Origin: Prevotella sp.
GTDB lineage: Bacteria; Bacteroidota; Bacteroidia; Bacteroidales; Dysgonomonadaceae
Reading direction: 5' to 3'
Assembly (NCBI GenBank): GCA_031285625.1
Contig: JAITVV010000089.1
Span: forward strand, 29,931-93,930
DNA: 64,000 nt
Below the pieces are notes generated by a model. That model was not told the DNA's origin. It saw nothing but the letters and a program-made list of their open reading frames with translations, and made no database searches. Both the position numbers and the translations under genes were made by a program. Shown here in pieces: positions 1 to 7,767 of the stretch; position 1 is the first letter of the stretch, and each line of letters opens with the position of its first letter.

Positions 1-995
1 TTCAGATAATCAACCTTAGCAAAACCATTCAGCTTTTTAGGGATGAAATAGTACAACCCTATACCATGAAGCCCTTCCTTACTGATTCCACCATCATTGG
101 CTTTTATCCATTCGGCCCGGGCATACAGTCTTTCCGATCTATAATCCGAGCTCACAATCCATCTGTTACGAACATGGTTAGACTCTTCTGTGTCATCGGA
201 ATTCATATACGCGGGTCTCAAATATTTAGCTTCTCCAAAATAGGCACCTCCTCCTATACGGAAACCTTTTACAGGCTGTAACATAATATTTGCGGCAAAA
301 TCTTTTGAGTTATTATTCTCGCTGGTATTGATACCCGTACCCTGATATACCCCTATCCTGTATTCTAAAAGATCGTGAGTCTGGGTTTTGAATAAATTAC
401 CATATGCCATTATCCCCACATCACGCCCACTATTATTTTTACCGTTTTGCTCCTGTTGAACATCTCCGGTCATTCCTATTAATGAAGAAACAGAACGTGT
501 ATTAAGAACAGCTTCTATATCAGTCAGTGACATTTGATTCTCCAGAGAAAGAGGGGTCTTCATTTGTCCCAGTCTCAAATTGAATTCATTGGCCGGACTC
601 CATTCGCCCCAAAATTCATATGGCATGGGCTTAACAAACTCTGCGAGAATAAAGTATTTAAAGTTTTTAGTGATCTCTCCACGCATTGATAAGAATATTA
701 CCCTGGCATCCAGGCTATGCTTTGTTTCGGCTAAGTCATTGTATTTATACATAAAGAGGCCGTACCCCCCAAAACGCATATATGGTGTATTAAAAGCCTC
801 CCTTACTTTATCCACAGCCTGAGAAAAAGAAGGATTACCTTCCTTCTGCACAGGCTTTTGACGGAGAGAATCTGCTTCACTCTGAGTAAGTACGTTCTTC
901 TCTACCAGTTTTTTTAATAGTTCATTGTTAGAATCCTGAGCATAAATTAAACCACATGCTACACATAAAGAGAGCATGAATAAAAATCTTTTCAT
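1..995 (-). CDS. Phosphate-selective porin O/P-type outer membrane protein (partial, C-terminus outside window)
   Basis: The reading frame is open from an ATG at 995 down to base 1, so about 331 residues are visible and the C-terminal end lies beyond the window. The product starts with a signal peptide (MKRFLFMLSLCVACGLIYAQ) and a short charged helix (about 21-50). A beta-rich region rich in aromatic residues and glycine follows. The segment LRLGQMKTPLSLENQMS is typical of the OprO/OprP porin family, in which the strand after the R-x-G motif lines the pore. The expected role is outer membrane uptake of phosphate, pyrophosphate or other anions; substrate is not readable here. It is transcribed alone, with an 83-base gap to the next gene downstream of its start. 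Family call fairly sure, substrate unsure. Confidence 0.75.
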   Translation of the reverse strand, partial: MKRFLFMLSLCVACGLIYAQDSNNELLKKLVEKNVLTQSEADSLRQKPVQKEGNPSFSQAVDKVREAFNTPYMRFGGYGLFMYKYNDLAETKHSLDARVIFLSMRGEITKNFKYFILAEFVKPMPYEFWGEWSPANEFNLRLGQMKTPLSLENQMSLTDIEAVLNTRSVSSLIGMTGDVQQEQNGKNNSGRDVGIMAYGNLFKTQTHDLLEYRIGVYQGTGINTSENNNSKDFAANIMLQPVKGFRIGGGAYFGEAKYLRPAYMNSDDTEESNHVRNRWIVSSDYRSERLYARAEWIKANDGGISKEGLHGIGLYYFIPKKLNGFAKVDYL

Positions 996-1078
996 TATTA
1001 AATTTGATTATTATTTGTATTTAACTATTTCTCTGCATTCTTGTTTTCCCAAAGATGCAGTCTATTTTTCATAAGTGT

Positions 1079-1732
1079 TTATATTTCTATCTTATCTCCG
1101 AGGTATTTAGGTCCCTTTCCTGTAGCGATATCGACAAATACCTTTACCCGGGCGAATAATTCACGTACTTTTGTCCGGTATGAAGAACGGTTGAGTGATA
1201 AGTCTTTGGCATTATATCCATAAGCCTCTAACCCATAATATTGCGCCAGAAAAACAGCACGCTCATTATGAAACTCTTGTGATACAATTATAAATGATTT
1301 TTGACCGAATATTTCACTCATCCTGACTACAGAGTCCAACGTTCGAAGCCCAGCATAGTCCGGATGAATAATACTATCCGGAACCCCGGCCTCTATCAGT
1401 GCCTGACGCATATCTTCGGCTTCATTATAGTCTTTGCGACTATTATCTCCGCTAACAACAAAAGCCTGTACCTTTCCGGCCTCATACAATTCTTTCGCAG
1501 CTTGTATGCGATATACAAAATACATATTGGGGCGATTCCCTATATTTTTTGCTGTGCCCAATACCAAAGCTGCTTTTTGTACAGGGATACTATCCACACT
1601 ATTATGTACATAGTCTTTCGAATCGTGTGGGATCTTCCAGTTAGCAAAAGCTATAACAGAAACTATGAAAATAAGTATTATAAATATTATCAAGAGAATA
1701 CGTTTAAGGATCTTTTTTGTCCGGTTCTTCAT
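1079..1732 (-). CDS. sanA: SanA/YdcF-like DUF218 membrane protein
   Basis: 217 residues. A single N-terminal membrane helix (about 10-30) is followed by a DUF218 domain: VLGTAKN near residue 58, the FVVSGDN strand, and IIVSQEFHNERAVFLAQYYG near 150, where SanA proteins carry the conserved Q-x-FH-x-xRA signature. E. coli SanA affects envelope barrier function (vancomycin sensitivity at high temperature). The enzymatic role of the family is unsettled. Its ATG shares one base with the TGA of the upstream udp gene (TGATG), so the two are probably translated together. The pairing with a nucleoside phosphorylase does not explain its job. Confidence 0.8.
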   Translation of the reverse strand: MKNRTKKILKRILLIIFIILIFIVSVIAFANWKIPHDSKDYVHNSVDSIPVQKAALVLGTAKNIGNRPNMYFVYRIQAAKELYEAGKVQAFVVSGDNSRKDYNEAEDMRQALIEAGVPDSIIHPDYAGLRTLDSVVRMSEIFGQKSFIIVSQEFHNERAVFLAQYYGLEAYGYNAKDLSLNRSSYRTKVRELFARVKVFVDIATGKGPKYLGDKIEI

Positions 1733-2601
1733 CAGATGCGATCTAGTACTTTTTTAATTAAATCTTCTATCGACCCTTTATAATTGGCATTTGACTCTCC
1801 GGCTAAACGATTAGCGATAATAGTACATACGGTCATTGCTCGATGTCCCATCAGCCTGCCCAAGCCTGCCAGAGGTGCACTCTCCATTTCGTAATTGGTA
1901 ATTACATCCTGATCGAATTTGAACGTTTCTATTTTACTATTCAAATCCGGATTAGCCAAAGGCATACGCACATAACGGCCTTGAGGCCCATAAAAACCGA
2001 TAGCAGAAATAGTCACTCCTTTTATCATATCCTCACCGCCTATACGCTCCACGAGTTCTTCATCTGCCTTAATTACATACGGGGCACAATGTTGAGGATT
2101 CCAGTTCACATGCTTTTTGAAAGCCTCTTCAAAATCAAGCAAAGCAACATTGTCACGTCCTTCGTAATAATTGAGCACTCCATCAAAACCTATCGATTTG
2201 GCAGCAACAACATAAGAGCCTATCGGACAATGGGGCTGCAAGCCACCCGAAGTACCTACACGAACCATTGTCAACTGTTTAAAATCGGCTTTAACTTCAC
2301 GCGTTTCGAAGTCTACATTGGCTAAAGCATCCAGTTCTGTGATTACAATATCCATATTGTCGGGGCCTATGCCATGTGAAAGTGCTGTAATACGCTTTCC
2401 GTGATATGTACCTGTGATAGTTCTGAATTCACGGCTTTGGACCTCGCACTCTATAGTATCAAAAAAAGAGGCTGTAAGGGCTACCCGGTCGGGATCTCCC
2501 ATCATTATTATCTTATCCGATAATTGCTCAGGTTTTATATGTAGATGAAATACACTTCCATCATTATTTATAATCAATTCTGAGTCAGGAATTATTCTCA
2601 T
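1732..2601 (-). CDS. udp: Uridine phosphorylase / nucleoside phosphorylase
   Basis: 289 residues, PNP/UDP superfamily. It starts with a short N-terminal extension, then IIMMGDPDRV (phosphate-binding loop, about residue 31), SHGIGPDNMDIV (about 95-106), VRVGTSGGLQPHCPIGSYVVA (about 113-133) and NYEMESAPLAGLGR near 239, whose Met-Glu contacts the ribose. The family cleaves uridine (or other nucleosides) with phosphate to free base and ribose-1-phosphate in the cytoplasm, for pyrimidine salvage. Residues 1-20 and the MES motif fit uridine-type enzymes better than hexameric purine phosphorylases. First gene of a two-gene operon with sanA; a TATCTTTG -7 box lies just upstream. Confidence 0.85.
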   Translation of the reverse strand: MRIIPDSELIINNDGSVFHLHIKPEQLSDKIIMMGDPDRVALTASFFDTIECEVQSREFRTITGTYHGKRITALSHGIGPDNMDIVITELDALANVDFETREVKADFKQLTMVRVGTSGGLQPHCPIGSYVVAAKSIGFDGVLNYYEGRDNVALLDFEEAFKKHVNWNPQHCAPYVIKADEELVERIGGEDMIKGVTISAIGFYGPQGRYVRMPLANPDLNSKIETFKFDQDVITNYEMESAPLAGLGRLMGHRAMTVCTIIANRLAGESNANYKGSIEDLIKKVLDRI

Positions 2602-2626
2602 AATTATCTGCTTTTAATTAATGCGA

Positions 2627-2634
2627 CAAAGATA
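2627..2634 (-). promoter_or_regulatory. Bacteroidetes-type -7 box for udp
   Basis: On the minus strand this reads TATCTTTG, an exact match to the Bacteroidetes -7 consensus TAnnTTTG. It lies 26 bases before the udp ATG. No clear -33 TTTG is seen at the proper distance. Confidence 0.5.
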
Positions 2635-2668
2635 TAAATTATTACTTATCTATATCTTATGAGTTCCT

Positions 2669-3568
2669 TTAAAAAGACAGGCTTACCCGAAACCCAAATG
2701 TTCTTTCATTTCCTATTGTACTAAACCAAGGTGTACAAGCTAAAGAATAATCTGTTGAACTGGATTTTCCTCTATTCGGGTTTCCGGCAAATATCCCTAT
2801 TACCTCATTCACCGGATCGATCAGATAGGCTACCACATTTCCCAAGATGCGGGAACCGAATAAACTATAATCGTTTGCTACAATATGACGTTTGAGTATA
2901 TAGAATCCTTCTCCGAAGATAGTTCCTGCGATAGGAGTTATGATCAGATCCTGAATAGAGGGAATCTCCATAAAAGCTTCAATCCCGTACTCCCAGAATA
3001 AAGTAGATACCCCTGTAGCATAAAGGGCTGAATAAAGAATATTAAAGCCCAGACTTCTGGCACCCATATAATATGCAGCCCCGCCATAAGGGTGGAGTAT
3101 ATAATTGAACATAAAATTATCTTTATCTACTACCGGCCCTCTTTTTACATTCCTCCACCATCTCTTAAAAGGTGGAGTATGTATCGTTTCCGACTTATTC
3201 CAGGCAGTAGCATTTTCGGGTAATGCATACAGCGCTCCAAGGGTTACAACTCCCGCGCTCAGTAACACTCCCGAATTTAAGGCTAACCTTTTGTAGTCAG
3301 GATAATTAGCCGTCATAGAATAAGGCAGATCATATATATTCACTTTAGAGGGAATTATCCTGAAGTTTTCCTTATAAACGCTATCAGAGAAAGCAATATC
3401 CGGTTTGAAAGATTGTACATCTATGGGGAAAATAGTTTGAACAGTATCGGATGCCGTTTTTTCATCTAATATAGACAACTCACCCTGAGCACTTATATTG
3501 AGTGTACCTACGAGTAGTAAGATAAGAAAATACCTGTTCCGCTGTTTATGGATAATATTATTCTTCAT
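2669..3568 (-). CDS. DUF3943 outer membrane-associated protein
   Basis: 299 residues with an N-terminal signal peptide ending near ISAQG. The centre carries the DUF3943 pattern: NYILHPYGGAAYYMGARSLG (about 154-173), a small-residue stretch, then STLFWEYGIEAFMEIPSIQD (about 188-207) and TPIAGTIFGEGFY. This family is common in Bacteroidales and is predicted to be an envelope protein with short hydrophobic segments; its function is unknown. It looks monocistronic, with 67 bases to udp and 168 bases to the upstream gene. No partner gene gives a hint. Confidence 0.7.
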   Translation of the reverse strand: MKNNIIHKQRNRYFLILLLVGTLNISAQGELSILDEKTASDTVQTIFPIDVQSFKPDIAFSDSVYKENFRIIPSKVNIYDLPYSMTANYPDYKRLALNSGVLLSAGVVTLGALYALPENATAWNKSETIHTPPFKRWWRNVKRGPVVDKDNFMFNYILHPYGGAAYYMGARSLGFNILYSALYATGVSTLFWEYGIEAFMEIPSIQDLIITPIAGTIFGEGFYILKRHIVANDYSLFGSRILGNVVAYLIDPVNEVIGIFAGNPNRGKSSSTDYSLACTPWFSTIGNERTFGFRVSLSF

Positions 3569-3736
3569 TCTAACATTTGCTAAAACCTTAATAACATATT
3601 ATCATAAATTTAGCGAGACTATCCTATATTGCTTTTTATATAGATTTCCTTTTTATAGTTTGAAATGAAGATTTTCCAAATTTTAACTAAATTATAAGAT
3701 TAATTTCTGACTCATATATTCGAATAATTCATTATT

Positions 3737-5254
3737 TCATATTTGTAATGCCGGATATTTGGCAAAAGTCTTCGGTAAATTTGGAATGTTATCTTTATTC
3801 CAGCTACCACGCATATCTGATAGTACATCATCAAAATCTTTTCCTGCAATCTTCTTTACTATTTTTAGATACATTAAGAGTATATCGTCGTATTTCGAAG
3901 GATTGAAAGCAGCGAGCACAGCCACAGCCGATGCACCAATATATCCTCTCCATCCATCATAATCTTCATAAAGTGGATAAACTTCAATAGCCTCCATCAA
4001 CTTTTTTACATACTGCTCTATTAATGGCTCCAGTTCAGGATGCCTCCCGGCTGCCCTAAAGAGTCCCCGTTCTCCAACTGCGCCATCTGGCTGTGTAAGG
4101 TATATACTGACACTACCAAATCGCCATGTGAGAAAATATTCATCTATATTATGTACTATCCTTTCCAGTATCAGCTTTACTTGCGCTACCTTGTCGGGAT
4201 CCATTTTCTCCTGTATTTTCATGATTCCTCTTTCCCAAGGTTCAAAATCATTATCTCCAAGGTAAAACCTTCTGGGATCGGGAATAATACCCTCGTGCAT
4301 TACTTGGTGAAGTAAGGCTTTTACCCTCTTTAGCGACAAACTGCGATTCAAATCTTCGAGAATATGATAAAAGTTGGTAAGTAAGGTATCATAACTAACC
4401 TTCTTTTCAGGTAAATCTCTAGCACATTTGAGAAGAAGGATAAGTTCATTATCAAGCATTTTTCTATAAGATGGGAACGTTCTGGTTCCCCCATATAATT
4501 CTATAAGTGCATTCTTTAACCTATTAGGACGATATCTGTTTGGGTATTTGATTAAATACTTTTCAAATAAGGGTATAAGCTTCTTTCGTCTCTCCGCATC
4601 TTTTTCCTGTCTTTCTATGGTAGCCTTTTCCGCCAGCTCTTCATCAATCCACTTATCTTTACCGTATGTTTTTAAAAATTCGGCAAATGCTTCTTTAAAC
4701 GGTCCTGTTATTTTCTTTTCTATATATACTGAGGTATTATTAGTCAAATAATCGATAATGATTTTCTCATCATTGAGCGAGATACGACAATCCATTATAG
4801 CTTTAAGCTTGCTACCTCCGCAGAGTTTAATAGCGATCTCGGTATGTCTCAGTTCTATATACAGTTCTTTTACATGTTCGAGATAAAGATACAACAGTCT
4901 CTTTTCCTCATCAGACAAATCCATCGTATTCTGAATCATCCTAAGTATGGCAATAATAGCCTCCAAACTATACCAAGTAGCTTGTTGCGATATATAATCG
5001 GTATACTCATTGTATTTGAGCGACTTCTTTATATCATTATAAACTTCTACATAGCCTTCTTTGCGCTTTTCTTTCATTAAGCGAATAGCCTCATTCTGGC
5101 AGTCTAACTCATTATCAAATTTTTGTTGAATTGCTTCCGCATCATCATCCTGAATGGTAAATCCCCATTGAAATATATCAATACTCCAGATCTTCTTTTC
5201 TATACCGTTATCGTAGTCGAATGAATATTTTCTACACACGAAATTCAATGCCAT
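3737..5254 (-). CDS. Hypothetical protein with N-terminal WGR-like domain
   Basis: 505 residues, no signal peptide, so cytoplasmic. Residues about 7-70 look like a WGR domain, a module of MolR-type and PARP-like proteins. There is an initial strand (CRKYSFDYDN), a second strand with WSIDIFQWGFTI where the signature WGR reads WGF, then a helix and a KEKRKEGYVEV end. The rest is mainly helical and charged, with no motif I recognise. The last third contains a Gly/Ala-rich hydrophobic patch (about 440-460). Function unknown; the WGR assignment is moderate. A -7 box (minus strand TAACTTTG, 5286-5293) sits 32 bases before the ATG, so it is probably transcribed alone. Confidence 0.55.
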   Translation of the reverse strand: MALNFVCRKYSFDYDNGIEKKIWSIDIFQWGFTIQDDDAEAIQQKFDNELDCQNEAIRLMKEKRKEGYVEVYNDIKKSLKYNEYTDYISQQATWYSLEAIIAILRMIQNTMDLSDEEKRLLYLYLEHVKELYIELRHTEIAIKLCGGSKLKAIMDCRISLNDEKIIIDYLTNNTSVYIEKKITGPFKEAFAEFLKTYGKDKWIDEELAEKATIERQEKDAERRKKLIPLFEKYLIKYPNRYRPNRLKNALIELYGGTRTFPSYRKMLDNELILLLKCARDLPEKKVSYDTLLTNFYHILEDLNRSLSLKRVKALLHQVMHEGIIPDPRRFYLGDNDFEPWERGIMKIQEKMDPDKVAQVKLILERIVHNIDEYFLTWRFGSVSIYLTQPDGAVGERGLFRAAGRHPELEPLIEQYVKKLMEAIEVYPLYEDYDGWRGYIGASAVAVLAAFNPSKYDDILLMYLKIVKKIAGKDFDDVLSDMRGSWNKDNIPNLPKTFAKYPALQI

Positions 5255-5285
5255 AGTGATATGTATATGTTTATGTTAAGTAATG

Positions 5286-5293
5286 CAAAGTTA
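5286..5293 (-). promoter_or_regulatory. -7 box for the WGR-like gene
   Basis: Minus strand TAACTTTG matches TAnnTTTG and lies 32 bases upstream of the ATG at 5254. The -33 element is not obvious. Confidence 0.4.
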
Positions 5294-5312
5294 AAAATAT
5301 ATTATAAATACC

Positions 5313-5660
5313 CTATTCAATAGATAATTCTTCCATTGGATCCCAGAATATCATTTTCCAATTTTTAATCCGGTCGTTTACAACCATAATACCTTCTGAC
5401 TCCAATGATTTCTGCATCTCCTTCGAATCTCCAAACGCATCTTTTCCGGACAAAACACCTTGGCTATTAACGACCCGGTGTGCAGGAATTCCGGAGTTTG
5501 CAGAATCACATGCTCCCATTACCTTGCCAACCATACGAGACAGATTAGGATATCCGATTGCTTTAGCTATTGCTCCATAACTGGTTGCACGCCCATAAGG
5601 AATATTTTTCACAACATCATATACCCCCTGGGTGAAGTCTTCTTTATCTAATTGAGCCAT
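5313..5660 (-). CDS. Alkyltransferase-like protein (MGMT DNA-binding domain without the acceptor cysteine)
   Basis: 115 residues, only the C-terminal domain of O6-alkylguanine-DNA alkyltransferase. IPYGRATSYGAIA (20-32) is the start of the DNA-binding helix-turn-helix. SRMVGKVMG (41-49) includes the arginine finger region. The active-site motif IPCHRV reads IPAHRV at 58-63, so the alkyl-accepting cysteine is Ala60. Proteins of this kind (ATL) bind O6-alkylguanine without repairing it and pass the lesion to nucleotide excision repair. That role is family knowledge; the Cys to Ala change is seen directly. Single gene between the WGR-like gene and a divergent isomerase. Confidence 0.85.
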   Translation of the reverse strand: MAQLDKEDFTQGVYDVVKNIPYGRATSYGAIAKAIGYPNLSRMVGKVMGACDSANSGIPAHRVVNSQGVLSGKDAFGDSKEMQKSLESEGIMVVNDRIKNWKMIFWDPMEELSIE

Positions 5661-5731
5661 ATTATCTATTGTTTGCCATAAAGATATAGAGAAATTTTAC
5701 ATCGGTTAAAAACTATACTAATTATAATTAT

Positions 5732-5739
5732 TATATTTG
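5732..5739 (+). promoter_or_regulatory. -7 box for the exported isomerase gene
   Basis: TATATTTG fits TAnnTTTG, 60 bases before the chosen ATG at 5800. It also argues against a TTG start at 5737, which falls inside the box. Confidence 0.4.
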
Positions 5740-5799
5740 TATTCTCTATTATCAAAAAATTCACTTGAATTTAAATCTAAAAACCTAAAAATAAAGACC

Positions 5800-6639
5800 A
5801 TGAATCGATTTTTTAAATTACTATTTTCAATAATGTGTGCGCACACATTATTTTTTACTGGCAATATTCTTGCCAACGAACCCGAGAAAATGATAAAGGA
5901 TGACGGCGAATTATTTAAAGTTGCGATAGCTGGTTATACCTTTGTGAACTTCAATTTGGATGAAACATTAAAGATGATGAAAGAAGTGGATGTACATTAT
6001 TTATGTATAAAAGACTTCCACCTCCCATTAAATAGCACAGATGAAGAAATAGCTGCATTCCATGCAAAACTGGCCAGCTATGATGTAACAGGATATGCTG
6101 TAGGCCCCATCTATATGAAAACAAAAGAAGAGGTAGACCGTGCCTTTGATTATGCCAAACGGGTAGGAGTAAAACTGATTGTTGGCGTACCAAATCACGA
6201 TTTACTGCCATATGTGGATAAGAAAGTAAAAGAATATGACTTCAAATATGCAATCCATCTACATGGTCCGGATATTGAGTTATATCCGCATGCTACAGAT
6301 ATTTATGAAAATGTAAAGGATCTTGACCCTCGCATTGGCATGTGCCTTGATATCGGTCATGATGCACGTGCAGGACATGATCCGATAGCTGATCTGAAAA
6401 AATATAGCGACAGGGTTTTTGATATTCACATGAAAAATACAACTGCTGCAACTAAAGCAGGCAAGACAGGTGAAATAGGGCGTGGAATAATTGACATCCC
6501 AGCTTTTGTAAAGATGCTTCGTGAAGTAAAATATACCGGTGCATGCAGTCTGGAATATGAACGCAATATGAAAGCTCCTTTGGCCGGGATTGCTGAGTCG
6601 ATCGGTTATTTTAGAGGAGTGATAGACGCTACAAAATAG
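5800..6639 (+). CDS. Exported sugar phosphate isomerase/epimerase-like TIM barrel protein
   Basis: 279 residues from the ATG at 5800. The frame is open further upstream, but that extension starts at a TTG inside a promoter box and would bury the signal peptide. MNRFFKLLFSIMCAHTLFFTGNILA is a signal peptide, so the product is periplasmic. The remainder is a xylose-isomerase-like TIM barrel (AP endonuclease 2 superfamily): YLCIKDFHLP, LIVGVPNHDLLP, IHLHGPDIE, GMCLDIGHDARAG (metal-binding Asp and His), FDIHMKN and CSLEYER at the end. Relatives act on sugars or ketosugars with a divalent metal; the substrate is unknown. Monocistronic, closed by a strong hairpin terminator at 6668. Confidence 0.75.
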   Translation: MNRFFKLLFSIMCAHTLFFTGNILANEPEKMIKDDGELFKVAIAGYTFVNFNLDETLKMMKEVDVHYLCIKDFHLPLNSTDEEIAAFHAKLASYDVTGYAVGPIYMKTKEEVDRAFDYAKRVGVKLIVGVPNHDLLPYVDKKVKEYDFKYAIHLHGPDIELYPHATDIYENVKDLDPRIGMCLDIGHDARAGHDPIADLKKYSDRVFDIHMKNTTAATKAGKTGEIGRGIIDIPAFVKMLREVKYTGACSLEYERNMKAPLAGIAESIGYFRGVIDATK

Positions 6640-6667
6640 AATTACTTTAAATTCTTTCAATAATAGG

Positions 6668-6699
6668 ATAGGTAACAATTTAATTGTTACCTATTTTTG
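6668..6699 (+). terminator. Rho-independent terminator after the isomerase gene
   Basis: Perfect 12-base stem (6668-6679 with 6683-6694), 3-base loop TTA, then a T run. The last part TATTTTTG (6692-6699) also fits a -7 box for the SUKH gene that starts at 6721. Confidence 0.85.
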
Positions 6700-6720
6700 T
6701 ATCATTAACAGAAAGCAAAC

Positions 6721-7296
6721 ATGGACGAAATAGATAAGTTCAAAAAAATAAAAGAACAATCGGAAAAACGCTGGGAACATATAACATTGGATAGTTGCTA
6801 TGGATTTCAGATACAGGAGGGTTCAAAATGGAAAGAAGGATTAACGGATAGCCAGATTAACAGCTTCGAAGAAGAAATGGGATTTTCTTTTTCCGAGACT
6901 CTTCGCAACTACTACAAGGTGATGAATGGGCTGGATAAACCCGGAATAAATGTATATGGGTACAGTGATGTACCATTTGCGTATCAACCAAAATTTTATT
7001 CCTATCCAGATGATGTAGGATTAATTAAAGAGTATATTAACTGGATATTTGACGCAAACAATACAAACTATGATAAACTGAAAGAGATAGGGGCTTCACG
7101 TATCTTTCCTATTTATGGACACCGGTTTATGTTACTGGATACTCCCGGGAATCCTATTTTATCGATGCATGGGGATGATATTATTTATTGGAGTAGAGAC
7201 ATATTTCAATTATTAGACATTGATATATTCAACAAATCAGGGGATAGGATGAAAGACGCCGATGAGATTATTAACAAAATAGAGTTCTGGTTATGA
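6721..7296 (+). CDS. SMI1/KNR4 (SUKH) family protein
   Basis: 191 residues, cytoplasmic. The SUKH core is visible from about residue 38: LTDSQINSFEEEMGFSFSETLRNYYKVMNG, the usual beginning of SMI1/KNR4 proteins. It is followed by a variable beta-rich part and FPIYGHRFMLLD ... LSMHGDDIIYWSRDI, a common end. Many bacterial SUKH proteins are immunity proteins against contact-dependent or T6SS/polymorphic toxins, but no toxin gene lies next to it, so it may be an orphan or a housekeeping member. It overlaps rlmH by four bases (ATGA), so the two are co-translated. Confidence 0.75.
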   Translation: MDEIDKFKKIKEQSEKRWEHITLDSCYGFQIQEGSKWKEGLTDSQINSFEEEMGFSFSETLRNYYKVMNGLDKPGINVYGYSDVPFAYQPKFYSYPDDVGLIKEYINWIFDANNTNYDKLKEIGASRIFPIYGHRFMLLDTPGNPILSMHGDDIIYWSRDIFQLLDIDIFNKSGDRMKDADEIINKIEFWL

Positions 7297-7766
7297 AAAT
7301 AATACTCCTGGCTATAGGCAAAACAGATGCAGGCTATTTTATCGATGCCATCAAAGAATATACAAAAAGACTGGAACATTATATTCCTTTCGAAATGCAG
7401 ATTATTCCAAATATAAAAAACACGAAAAGCCTGACCATAGACCAACACAAAGAAAAAGAAGGAGAACTTATTCTAAAAAACCTACAGGCAGGAGATCATC
7501 TGGTATTATTAGATGACAAAGGAAAAGAATATACTTCTGTGCAGTTTGCCAATTATATTGAAAAGAAGACACATACAGTAAGTAAACGATTAATATTTGT
7601 TATCGGTGGTCCTTATGGATTTTCCCAATCTGTATACGAAAAAGCGAATGAGAAACTCACCTTGTCCAGAATGACTTTTTCACACCAGATGGTGCGGCTG
7701 ATATTTGTGGAACAGCTTTACAGGGCTATGACAATCCTTAATAACGAGCCCTATCATCACGAGTAG
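7293..7766 (+). CDS. rlmH: 23S rRNA (pseudouridine1915-N3)-methyltransferase RlmH
   Basis: 157 residues, full length for the SPOUT-class enzyme that methylates pseudouridine 1915 in helix 69 of 23S rRNA after 70S assembly. Visible motifs: FVIGGPYGFSQSVY (about 110-123, SAM-binding knot) and the C-terminal LSRMTFSHQMVRLIFVEQLYRA with the ending NNEPYHHE typical of RlmH. The ATG overlaps the SUKH stop codon. Its TAG is separated by one base from the stop codon of the convergent Lol permease gene. Confidence 0.95.
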   Translation: MKIILLAIGKTDAGYFIDAIKEYTKRLEHYIPFEMQIIPNIKNTKSLTIDQHKEKEGELILKNLQAGDHLVLLDDKGKEYTSVQFANYIEKKTHTVSKRLIFVIGGPYGFSQSVYEKANEKLTLSRMTFSHQMVRLIFVEQLYRAMTILNNEPYHHE

Positions 7767-7767
7767 G

